Assembly (NCBI RefSeq): GCF_026127265.1
Contig: NZ_WWFG01000001.1
Location: forward strand, 992,001 to 1,056,000
DNA length: 64,000 nt
From: Nostoc sp. KVJ3
GTDB taxonomy: Bacteria; Cyanobacteriota; Cyanobacteriia; Cyanobacteriales; Nostocaceae
Direction of reading: 5' to 3'
In this document: in pieces, positions 8,808-17,002 of the stretch
Position numbering within the stretch: position 1 is the first letter of the stretch
How the letters are laid out: every line of letters begins with the position of its first letter
Notes under the pieces: model-generated
The model's database searches: none
Told to the model about the DNA's origin: nothing
Seen by the model: the letters and a program-made list of their open reading frames with translations, nothing else
Translations under genes and position numbers: made by a program

Positions 8808-9161
8808 TCATACTGCTACTTGCAGGTCTGTAGTATCCGTATTTTTTCCAGATATGGCCCCTGGTTGTAATACCCAAGCGGCGATCGCTTGTAGTATTTC
8901 AGCCTTTTCTTTCGGTGTGGCAGATTCAATTAGTTGAATAGGCGTTAACTCAACCACTCCTATTCTCGCTAGTGCTGGAATTCTACAATTTTCTGGCAGG
9001 GCATGAAGGATTTTGAAGTAATTACCAGCTTTTAGGTCGTTTTTGCCATCAAGAAACTTACTAATAGTACTCTCGTGGACACCAGCCCTAACAGAAATCT
9101 CTCTTGCTGTTAAGCAACTTTCCCTAATTGCTGTAATTAATATTTCTTGATGTTTATCCAT
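8808..9161 (-). CDS. XRE/Cro-type helix-turn-helix regulator, 117 aa
   Basis: A helix-turn-helix of the Cro/C1 type is clear at about residues 18-45: TAREISVRAGVHESTISKFL. A DGKNDLKAGNYFKIL segment follows, as in phage-like repressors where the fourth helix supports the DNA-binding fold. The C-terminal half (about 60-105) is helical. The protein is small, cytoplasmic and probably a dimeric repressor. It is transcribed away from the replication gene at 9349, with about 190 bases between their starts, so autoregulation and control of the replication genes are plausible but not shown. Confidence 0.75.
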   Translation of the reverse strand: MDKHQEILITAIRESCLTAREISVRAGVHESTISKFLDGKNDLKAGNYFKILHALPENCRIPALARIGVVELTPIQLIESATPKEKAEILQAIAAWVLQPGAISGKNTDTTDLQVAV

Positions 9162-9348
9162 ATTGCCACTACTTGCTTTTTTTCAAGTTATTGAATACTA
9201 TCAAATCTGTCTAGAAAATACAATTTAGCAAAAATCACACTGGCTTAATGGTGCTGGGGTGACAGTTTTGTGAAATTTTAGCGACTTTTACAACAAACTA
9301 GCTCTACTTGCATATGCGGGTAAGGGCAAAACTCGTTTTATCCATATT

Positions 9349-9804
9349 ATGACAGACACAAAGATTCAGGGGAAGTTCTACCCGCTCCAACATGAAGAAT
9401 GGCTAAGAGCCTGCCGGGAATTAACCCCAGCACAGAGGGATGTACTCTACTACCTTCGCACTCTCGACCCATACAGCACCGGAATGGAAGTATCACCCTC
9501 AAGGATTGCCAAGGATTTATCTACCGCAGAAAAGCCAGTTCACCGCAGCACTGTAGGGCGTGCCCTCAAAGCGTTGGATGAAAAGGGATTTGTCGATATG
9601 GAGCTTCTTAAGGTTAAGGTTCACGTTCTCACCAAAGGCTTGCACTGTTGCGATGAGGCAACAAGTTGCGATGAGGCAACAAGTTGCGATGAGGCAACAA
9701 GTTGCAATGAGACAACTTTGTTGCCTGACCGCAACTTAGGTGATCATGACGCAACTTGCGCGATCGCCACGCAACAAGCACGAGCCAGAAGTATTACCAG
9801 ATAA
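9349..9804 (+). CDS. Winged-helix-like protein upstream of dnaB
   Basis: 151 residues. The N-terminal 95 residues have the pattern of a winged helix-turn-helix replication or regulator protein (LTPAQRDVLYYLRTLDP; SPSRIAKDL; HRSTVGRALKALDEKGFVDM). Residues about 100-124 are a repeat, CDEATS three times, encoded by an 18-bp tandem array. The downstream ORF in another frame starts at GTG 9740 inside this gene (65-bp overlap). Either the two are coupled genes, or one gene was split by a frameshift near 9780-9800. Its place just before dnaB suggests a replication-initiation or helicase-loading role, which is inference. Confidence 0.65.
   Translation: MTDTKIQGKFYPLQHEEWLRACRELTPAQRDVLYYLRTLDPYSTGMEVSPSRIAKDLSTAEKPVHRSTVGRALKALDEKGFVDMELLKVKVHVLTKGLHCCDEATSCDEATSCDEATSCNETTLLPDRNLGDHDATCAIATQQARARSITR
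9647..9718 (+). repeat. Four 18-bp iteron-like tandem repeats
   Basis: Three identical units GTTGCGATGAGGCAACAA (9647-9664, 9665-9682, 9683-9700) and a fourth diverged unit (9701-9718). Each unit contains the inverted pair GTTGC/GCAAC, and further GTTGC and GCAAC words follow up to about 9775. Tandem ~20-bp repeats near a replication gene are the hallmark of iteron plasmid origins; this is a candidate only, since the array is also coding. Confidence 0.7.
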
Positions 9805-10159
9805 AGATTCCAGCACACCTAAGATTAATAAGACTTATTTAGAATTTATAGACTCTCTCTCAGAAACCGAGCGAGCGAATTTTTTAAATTTTTGTGAGGA
9901 AAAGACAAAGAATCTTAGCCAGCCAGTGAATGACATTGAGGCTTGGTTAGCTCACACTACTAAAGCTGGACAGAACCGTTGGGAAGTTTATTACAAAAAA
10001 TTTGTGACGTACCAACAAGCCGAGTCCAAAAAATCTCAAAGTAGCCGTAGCAGTCAAATGAAAAAGTTTCAAGAGGAACTTGAGCAACAACGACAACAAG
10101 CTATGTCCATGTACGGCAACACAAATGAATCAATGGAAGCTTTGCCCAATTCAATCTAA
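9740..10159 (+). CDS. Helical protein between wHTH gene and dnaB
   Basis: 139 residues from a GTG at 9740. After a Pro/Asp-rich start, residues about 28-85 form a compact helical domain (YLEFIDSLSETERANFLNFC; DIEAWLAHTTKAGQNRWEVY), followed by a Gln/Lys-rich coiled region. I do not recognise the family by name. It overlaps the wHTH gene by 65 bases and ends 15 bases before the dnaB start, so all three are probably one transcript. It may be the C-terminal half of the upstream gene after a frameshift: the first 17 residues, in the overlap, read like a shadow of the other frame. Confidence 0.6.
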   Translation: MIMTQLARSPRNKHEPEVLPDKDSSTPKINKTYLEFIDSLSETERANFLNFCEEKTKNLSQPVNDIEAWLAHTTKAGQNRWEVYYKKFVTYQQAESKKSQSSRSSQMKKFQEELEQQRQQAMSMYGNTNESMEALPNSI

Positions 10160-10174
10160 AGTTTCAAGTTGCTT

Positions 10175-11548
10175 ATGACAGAACAACTAAGTTTCCAAGG
10201 TGATGGTAGCGATCGCCTGCCACCGCAAAATATCGAGGCAGAAGAGGCGATTTTAGGCGGTATCATGCTTGACCCAGAAGCAATAGGTAGAGTGAGCGAT
10301 TCTTTGATTCCAGAAGCTTTTTACATCAGCGCTCACAAAGATATCTATCAAGCAGCGCTACGCCTTCATAGCCAGGGTAAACCTACAGACTTGCTCTCTG
10401 TCACCAGTTGGCTGACTGACCATGAAATACTAGTCCGTATTGGCGGGAGAAATAAATTAGCAACTCTGGTAGACCGTACGGTGTCAGCTGTGAACATCGA
10501 CGCTTTGGCAGGGTTAGTAATGGAAAAATACCTGCGGCGGCAGTTAATCAAAGCTGGCAATGAGATTGTCCATTTGGGTTATGAAACTGAAACTGAGTTA
10601 CCCAAAATCCTTGATCAATCGCAACAGAAAGTATTCCAGCTTTCTAACCAAAGCTTTGGTTCAAACACCGAACACAACAGCACAATTAGTATTACTGCTT
10701 ACAAGGAATTAGATTCAGGAAGCCCTATCTACTCTACAGGACTTGATGAACTCGATAATTTAATGGTCGGATTTGAAGGCGGTACGCTTACCATAGTTGC
10801 GGGTAGACCGTCAATGGGAAAGTCCCAGATTTCGCTACAACTAGCTCTCAAGATGATATTGCTCCACGATTTACCTGTGGCTATCTTCTCGTTGGAGATG
10901 ACAAAGAAACAATTAGAGTACAGGCTGTGGAGTTTAATTAGCGTCACCAATGCCTACAAACATTTAGGATTAACGCCACTGAAGAGCGATCGCATTCGCA
11001 GACATCGCTCAGGTAATAAACCCCTAGCAGACTGGGAATTTACAAGCATTGCCAAAATCGTCAGTGTTGCTTCAGAACTACCGCTTTATATGAATGACTC
11101 AAGGGGTATCACCGTTTCACAAATTGCATCAGAATGCCGTCAAATTAAGGCTAAAGAGGGAAAACTTGGGTTAGTTGTCGTTGATTACCTGCAAATGATG
11201 GCAGAGGATTCAGGGGGCAACCGCAGCTATGAACTAGGAGATGTGGCCAGAGGACTTTACAAAATGGCAGGGGAACTGGATGTACCCGTGTTAGCACTGT
11301 CGCAAATCTCTAGGGGAGTTGAGGGCAGACAGAATAAGCGCCCAATGATGAGCGACCTCAGCCAATCGGGAATTTTAGAAATGGTGGCAGACAATATTAT
11401 TCTTGCTTATCGGGATGAGTACTACAACTCAGATACTACAGATCAAGGAATATTAGAACTCATCATGGCTAAGGCACGACACGGTGAAACAGGCACAGCA
11501 ACGGTATTTTTTGACAAGTCCTATGGAATTATCCAGAATTTGCGGTGA
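10175..11548 (+). CDS. dnaB: Replicative DNA helicase DnaB
   Basis: About 457 residues; I prefer the ATG at 10175 over a TTG two codons earlier. The N-terminal domain opens with the family hallmark LPPQNIEAEEAILGGIMLDP (about 16-35). The RecA-like C-terminal ATPase carries Walker A GRPSMGKSQ (about 212), a Walker B strand LGLVVVDYLQMM (about 331), and the DnaB motifs VLALSQISRGVEGR (about 372) and ARHGETG near the end. DnaB forms a hexamer that unwinds DNA at the replication fork. No intein is seen. The iteron-like repeats and small replication genes just upstream suggest a plasmid-type replication module rather than the chromosomal copy, though this is inference. Confidence 0.93.
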   Translation: MTEQLSFQGDGSDRLPPQNIEAEEAILGGIMLDPEAIGRVSDSLIPEAFYISAHKDIYQAALRLHSQGKPTDLLSVTSWLTDHEILVRIGGRNKLATLVDRTVSAVNIDALAGLVMEKYLRRQLIKAGNEIVHLGYETETELPKILDQSQQKVFQLSNQSFGSNTEHNSTISITAYKELDSGSPIYSTGLDELDNLMVGFEGGTLTIVAGRPSMGKSQISLQLALKMILLHDLPVAIFSLEMTKKQLEYRLWSLISVTNAYKHLGLTPLKSDRIRRHRSGNKPLADWEFTSIAKIVSVASELPLYMNDSRGITVSQIASECRQIKAKEGKLGLVVVDYLQMMAEDSGGNRSYELGDVARGLYKMAGELDVPVLALSQISRGVEGRQNKRPMMSDLSQSGILEMVADNIILAYRDEYYNSDTTDQGILELIMAKARHGETGTATVFFDKSYGIIQNLR

Positions 11549-12278
11549 TGGAATATCGGAGTCCTCAAACTCCTGTCAAAACCATCCGCCTCCTGTATCG
11601 GAATTTTTACTGGGGGGTATTGATAATAGCCCTAGTAAAAATTTTGAAGAAGTAGGGATACCCCCCAGTAAAGATAACCCTAGTAAAAACTCTCAACAAA
11701 TAGAGATAACTCCAAGTATTGACAACCCTAGTAAAAAGCGCAGAAATTGGGGTGAGGGTAACGGCACTATTTATTGGCGCACCATTACTAGGGGTGGAAA
11801 GGACTATCCCCAGGCTTATTATCATTGGCAGGAACAAGGGAGAAAGAAGACCAAGTACATTCCCAAGCATTTACTTGGGGATATTCAAGAAGCAGAGTTC
11901 AAGAAGCGCCCAATTAGAGAAATTTTGACATTACTGGGTGTTGTGCCTAGCCCTAGTAAAAACACATTACTGGGGGATATCGAAAACAGCCCTAGTAAAA
12001 ATAGACGACACAAAGAAATACCCCCCAGTAAAAATAACCCTAGTAAAACTAGACGACACAAAGGATTAGGTAGTGGCTCCATTCAGTGGAAAACCATCAC
12101 CCTTCACGGCAAAGATTATCCCCAAGCTTGGTATCACTATGAGTTTTGGAAAGATGGCGATCGCTTGGTTAAAAAGTGCAAGTATATTCCAAAACGATTA
12201 TTAGGGAGAATAGAGAAGCTAGAAGCAGATAAAGCGCCAGTCAAAGAGATTTTGTCAATATTGCGAGTAAAATTATAG
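11523..12278 (+). CDS. Repeat-rich protein with a duplicated ~65-residue domain
   Basis: The chosen ATG 11523 overlaps the dnaB end by 26 bases; a longer frame from 11484 is less likely. The protein of about 251 residues contains two copies of one domain (about 78-142 and 184-250): G-x-G-x-G/S-I-x-W-x-T-I-T, then GKDYPQA(Y/W)YH and KYIPK(H/R)LLG, ending in an (I/V)(R/K)EIL motif. Each copy is preceded by a low-complexity run of NPSKN/PPSK peptides encoded by CCCTAGTAAAA and CCCCCCAGTAAA repeats. I cannot name the family. The basic, compact domain and repeated linker suggest DNA binding, possibly to the same repeats that encode it. Confidence 0.65.
   Translation: MELSRICGDGISESSNSCQNHPPPVSEFLLGGIDNSPSKNFEEVGIPPSKDNPSKNSQQIEITPSIDNPSKKRRNWGEGNGTIYWRTITRGGKDYPQAYYHWQEQGRKKTKYIPKHLLGDIQEAEFKKRPIREILTLLGVVPSPSKNTLLGDIENSPSKNRRHKEIPPSKNNPSKTRRHKGLGSGSIQWKTITLHGKDYPQAWYHYEFWKDGDRLVKKCKYIPKRLLGRIEKLEADKAPVKEILSILRVKL
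11606..12050. repeat. CCCTAGTAAAA / CCCCCCAGTAAA interspersed repeats
   Basis: Six copies of CCCTAGTAAAA (near 11630, 11678, 11726, 11951, 11990 and 12038) alternate with ATACCCCCCAGTAAA at 11659 and 12019 and its inverse at 11606-11620. Direct and inverted copies over about 440 bases make foldable DNA and encode the PSK-rich linkers of the host gene. Confidence 0.75.
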
Positions 12279-12349
12279 AAAAACCTCATCCTTAGAAAAG
12301 CCGCGCAAATCGTAAATACCATATAACGTTTTTAGGGGTAGCAACTTAA

Positions 12350-13740
12350 CCCTCTTGTGTCACTTTAGGCAGAAGAAAAATAGAATTCGGGTTGAGCCAG
12401 GAAGAGAAAAATTGGAGAAGTTAGCCTATAAACAATGGATCGAAGTTGAGAAAAACCCAAAGACAGTTGAGGAATAGGAAAGACTGTTAACCAGGGATAT
12501 ATGAGGTTAAATAAAATAAAAGGTTGAATAACTAAACGCAGATTGTTGAGAATATTCTTCCAACCTTTACCATGATCCCACCAGGGGTGAGAAGCAAATG
12601 TTGATTTAGGATCTGGGGGAGAAGGATGCAGAGATTCTGAATGAAGACTAACCATGAGGTAAGCACTACATACAATCTCCCACCATCGCTCAATATCTTC
12701 ATAGCGAGTAAAACGATAATCAGCCCAACCTAACTCCTGCATTACTTTGTTTTAAGCCATATTCTACCCATGTTCTTAAACCATAAAAATTCCCAACCTC
12801 TCTTGGTGTAATATCTGGATACTTACTCATAACATACCAGGTAGAGTTTCCAGGTAATGTTTCAGTGTCTGTGGTAATTTGCCAATATCTATGTTCTCCA
12901 CGTTTTCCGTGAATTATTTCTCGAATAAACCGATTCTCACTGCTTAAGTCAGAGAACACTCTTTTAAACCTTTGCCACTTGAAGTATTGAGTGTACTGCC
13001 CTTTAAGTAAGTCTACAGAATGGTTTGAGCGAATCGCCACTAAATAATTTAAATCAAGTTCATCTAGCACTGATATGAAATTCGTCCCACTCTCTCCATA
13101 TAAACTATCTGCCAGCACCAAGTTGAATTTGAAACCCATTAACTGTAGTTTTCTGATTAGCATTGCCCCGATTTGAGGCTTGGTAAGATACTTATCTCCT
13201 GGCTTTAATTTTTCCCGTGGCTTGTATACTTCAAATAGTAGGGGAAAAGTCATCCTGCAAAATATACCATACGCGGTGACTGCTACAACTCCATTCTCAA
13301 CCTTTCCCAAATTTCCGATGTACTGCCGTTTCACATAATCTGTAGTCGTGCCTTTCTTCTTATCTCCTGTTTCATCAATAATTAAAATGATTGGTCTTCC
13401 TTTTAGTACCTCTAAAATTAGTTTCAATCGCAAAGCTCTTAACTGTTCTACTGACCATGATGATGTAGTTAAGTGCAGGATGTAGTCCTTGATAGTTATC
13501 TAGCCCGACAATTTTCGCTATTTCAGGTAGACTTTTCCGTTTTAAATCAGAAATGCATCCTATATGTAGATATTTGAAAGCTTCAAAATTCCTAACATCT
13601 GAAAACAGGTTTTTATACCACAAGCAATATTCATCCACAAACTTAACGGTTTTAATGGGTGAACGAGGCTCTACCATGCTCTGTGTCTTCGTTCTAGGTT
13701 TTGTACATTATTATACTACCGCGATAGTGACACAAGAGGG
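12350..13740 (-). mobile_element. IS701-type insertion sequence, 1391 bp, decayed
   Basis: Perfect 15-bp inverted repeats CCCTCTTGTGTCACT (12350-12364) and its complement (13726-13740), flanked by TTAA on each side (12346-12349 and 13741-13744) as the 4-bp target duplication. The transposase on the minus strand is broken in at least two places. Confidence 0.85.
12365..13677 (-). pseudogene. IS701-family transposase, two frameshifts
   Basis: Three ORFs in different frames form one transposase. The N-terminal piece (13677-13375) has LFSDVRNFEAFKYLHIG and RKSLPEIAKIVGL. The central piece (13433-12720) has the catalytic core: IDETGDKKKGTTTDYVKRQY, a second Asp in VLADSLYGES, and the region TWVEYGLKQ. 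The C-terminal piece (12742-12365) starts MQELGWADYRFTRY. One shift lies near 13470-13480, where the native sequence probably read LTTSSWSVEQLRALR, and the other in the 12720-12742 overlap. With two shifts the element cannot transpose by itself. Confidence 0.85.
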
Positions 13741-13744
13741 TTAA

Positions 13745-14236
13745 CCCAGAGATGAAAAACAAGGTTGCTACGCAGTCTGTTTCTTGACTTCCTCATACGT
13801 CGGTCGATGTCCCCCCGCCCCAGGGAGCGCTCAATCACCTTGGCTTCACAACATTTGGCGATCTGACACGGGAAAAAGGCGTAATCGAAAAGCGTTTAGC
13901 TCAGGAAGGAGTGAATGACTGCAACTATGGGGTAGCCTGCGAAATTTGTTTACTATCTGGGTGACTTTGGTTGATTCTTCTCGCTAATCAATAAGCCCAT
14001 CTTATCATTTATCGCTACGGAGCAGATTTTTTCCATTTTCTAAAAATGGTATCATACACTACTACTTTTTAGCGATGGCTACGCCCGCCGCAGGCATCGC
14101 AGAACTTTTAGGTCTACTGATATTGGGCTATATGGACACAATTGGGTCAATTTCACAGAAAGTTACGATGAGTTAGTGACTGAATTATTGAGATTAAATC
14201 CTAATAAACGGAAGTACTACCAACAAGGAGAGAGGG
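13745..14236. other. Gene remnants at the plasmid/cluster boundary
   Basis: No intact gene. Plus-strand coding fragments are visible: about 13831-13964, reading NHLGFTTFGDLTREKGVIEK and ending CEICLLSG-stop, and about 14125-14265, reading GLYGHNWVNF and ending RLLLSAS-stop. I cannot assign either. A short dispersed repeat lies at 14072-14100. The second fragment runs into the truncated end of the NRPS gene, so this stretch marks a deletion or recombination junction. Confidence 0.5.
14072..14100 (+). repeat. Short dispersed repeat (29 bp)
   Basis: GCGATGGCTACGCCCGCCGC followed by AGGCATCGC; a third copy of the dispersed repeat also found at 8217 and 8691. Confidence 0.75.
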
Positions 14237-16729
14237 CTATGAGGCTTCTTCTATCTGCATCCTAGCCCTTTTTGTCCCCCCGTAAGGATAAAGAGTTACG
14301 TCATCAGCGCATTCAGCAGGACCATAAGCATTCATCATGGGAATATGAGAATAATAGTCGAACCACCAATCTTGGAGATTAGTCTCAAAAGCTTCGCCAG
14401 TTACTAATAACCAACGCAGTTTACAGAGGTGTGGGATCTGAGGCTGAGATCGCTCAACCTCTTCAAGCAACATTTTTAAGAGTGAGGGAACTATTTGGAG
14501 GACAGAGATTGCTTGACGCTCAATCTGTTCGAGCAGTTGGACTGGTTCGCGCACAATTTCATACTTAAAAACGTGTACTCTACCACCAATTAGCAGTAAA
14601 GTCAGGATTTGCCAAATAGAGATATCGAAGCTAATCGGTGCTGTCTGGGCGATCGCATCGGTTTCCTTGAGGTCAAGGTTAGCAATCATGGCATAGAGAT
14701 GATTGAGTAACCCTAAGTGTTCAATGAGAACACCTTTGGGTTGTCCTGTTGAGCCTGAAGTATAAATCGCGTAGGCTAGGTTGTGAGGCTGACTCTGGCA
14801 AATCGGAGGTGTCTTTTGCTGTGGAGACAACAGGCGATCGTCATCAATATAAACAATCTGAGTTTGGTGTTTCGGCAATAGATCGGCTAATTTCCTTTGA
14901 GTAAGCAATACTGCTACTGAGGCATCTGCCAAGATATAAGCCAGTCGTTCTTGGGGATAAGTTGGCTCAAGGGGAACATAAACACCACCCGCTTTAAAAA
15001 TTCCCAGGATTCCAACTACCATATCGAGCGATCGCTCAACGCACAATCCTACTAAAACTTCTGCACCAACACCAATTGTTTGCAAGTAATGGGCAAGTTG
15101 ATTAGCTTGGAGATCGAGTTCTTGGTAAGTTAAATGCTGATTGTCAAAGACGACAGCAGTCGCTTCAGGGGTGCGCTGGACTTGTTGCTCGAAGAGTTGG
15201 TGAAAACAGTAATCCTTTGGGTACGGAGTAGCCGTATTATTCCACTCAACCAGCATCAAATGTAGTTCAGATGGTGTCAGTAAAGGCAATTCACCAATAC
15301 CTTGAGCAGGGTTGACTACAATTGCTTCCAGTAAGGTTTGGAAATGTCCTGTCATCCGAGTAATGGTGTCTGCTGCAAATAAATCGGTGCTGTATTCCCA
15401 GGAACCAACTAGAGTTGTAGCAGTTTCTTCAAAGGTTAAGGTCAAATCGAATAGGGCAGTGCTGACTTGAGGCTGTAAAGGTGTCAGAGTTAACCCAGGT
15501 AATTTTAAGGGGGCGATGGAAGTATTTTGGAGAACGAACATCACCTGAAATAGGGGAGTATGACTCAAGTTACGCTCAGGCTGTAGTGCTTCTACAACTT
15601 TTTCAAAAGGAATTTGTTGATGGGCATAAGCTTCTAAGGTAGTTTCTCGGACTTGCGCTAAAAGCTGGGTAAAACTCGGATTATTTTCTAAGTAAGTTCG
15701 CAGAACTATTGTGTTCACTAAGCAACCGATCAGATGCTGGGTTTCAGTGCGATCGCGATTAGCAATGGGGGAACCGATGGCAATATCTTCCTGTCCACTG
15801 TAGCGGTAGAGCAATACGGCAAATGCTGCTAGCAGCGTCATGAAGAGAGTTGTACCAGCATTCTGGCACAACTGTCGCAGTTGTTGAGTTAATGTTGGGT
15901 TTAGGCTAAAGGCTAGGGTTTGTCCTTGGTTAGTTTGGACTGGTGGACGCGGGCGATCGCTCGGTAATTGCAGCAGAGACGGTATGCCAGCAAGTTGCTG
16001 TTTCCAGTAATTTAATTGTTTTTCAAGAACATCACCCTGTAAATATTGCCGTTGCCAGAGAGCATAGTCTGCATACTGGATCGGTAACTCTGGCAAAATT
16101 GGCTCTATTCCTTGTCTGTAACCTTGGTAAAAGGTAAATAGTTCCTGAATAAAAATCCCAATTGACCAACCATCATTAATGATGTGATGTATTGTCGTCA
16201 AGATAATATAATCTATTGTTCCTAGCTGGAGAATCATGACTCGCAGCAGAGGTGCTTGGGCAAAATCGAAGGGATGTTGGGAATGTTCGGCAGCTAAACG
16301 GTTAACTTCAGCAGTTTGCTCCGGTACCGAGTGATGACGCAGGTCGATGCGGGATAGGGTAATCGGTCGATGGGCATGAATAACTTGTTGGGGCTCGCCG
16401 TTTTCTGTAGTGAAGTTAGTCCGCAAGATTTCGTGGCGTTCAATGACGCTATTAACGCTTTGTTCAAGTGCTGCAATATCTAGGTGTCCCGATAGTTTGA
16501 GACTAAAGGAACTGTTGTAGGCTGGATTATCTGGTTCTAGTAAATTGAAAAACCACAATCGCTCCTGAGCAAAGGAAAGCAATAAGGTAGCTTCAGGCGA
16601 TCGCTTTGGAATAGTTAGCGTTTTCGCGGGACTAACTAACTCTCCCCGCAGACGTTTTTCCAGCAAGGCTCGTTTTGCCGCAGAAAGTTGTGATTTTCGA
16701 TTTGAGAAAGGTTGTGGTGGAATTTCCAT
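14237..16729 (-). pseudogene. NRPS2: condensation plus truncated adenylation domain
   Basis: 830 codons. A condensation domain (about 45-480) with the catalytic motif HHIINDGWS (about 180-188) forms peptide bonds with an upstream carrier-bound intermediate. An adenylation domain begins about 520 (A3 YTSGSTGQPKG at about 655) and stops just after A5 (NAYGPAECADD, about 800). The last 12 residues (from GGTKRARM) are foreign. The A6-A10 motifs, carrier protein and any thioesterase are missing, so this module cannot work alone. Aligned to PheA, the readable pocket residues are D-I-W-Q-L-T-A-D-D; the two acidic positions are unusual and I do not assign a substrate. It is the last gene of the minus-strand cluster, 273 bases after NRPS1. 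Confidence 0.88.
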
Positions 16730-16847
16730 ACTAGAATCGGTTGCGCCTAACTTTTCGTTTTTAATCAGGGAATAGGGAATGGGGAATAAAAGTGTACTGA
16801 GTTTTTTTCAAAAATCAAATATGAGTCTTAAAGAACCATATTTATTT

Positions 16848-16952
16848 CAATACGCTTGGGTTAAGACTAAAACTCTTTATCAAATTCAAATTTTTAACGA
16901 ACCGCAGAGTAAACAGAGAGAAGAGAAAAAAATGCTTAACCCAAGCGTATTG
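16848..16952. mobile_element. 105-bp MITE with perfect ends and 10-bp target duplication
   Basis: CAATACGCTTGGGTTAAG (16848-16865) is repeated in perfect inversion at 16935-16952. ATATTTATTT flanks it on both sides (16838-16847 and 16953-16962). No coding capacity. The 10-bp duplication suggests mobilisation by an IS4-like transposase, but its ends do not match either IS4-type element here. Confidence 0.85.
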
Positions 16953-17002
16953 ATATTTATTTATTTATTTTCATAAATAAATTTAGTTGCTCTCACACCC
17001 AA

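Noticed and set aside
9647..9718. CRISPR-like or satellite array
   Set aside because: Units are directly adjacent without spacers and lie in a coding frame; iteron-like repeats are a better reading.
11606..12050. Regularly spaced repeats that might be a CRISPR array
   Set aside because: Repeat units are only 11-15 bp, spacing is uneven, the sequence is coding and no cas genes are present.
14237..16729. Thioesterase or reductase release domain at the end of NRPS2
   Set aside because: No GxSxG alpha/beta-hydrolase or NAD(P)-binding motif follows; the gene ends within the A domain.
14237..16729. Firm substrate prediction for NRPS2 from D-I-W-Q-L-T-A-D-D
   Set aside because: I cannot match this pattern to a verified code from memory, and the domain is truncated.
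16779..16976. 65-codon ORF upstream of NRPS2
   Set aside because: It covers the MITE and its flanks; the frame is accidental.
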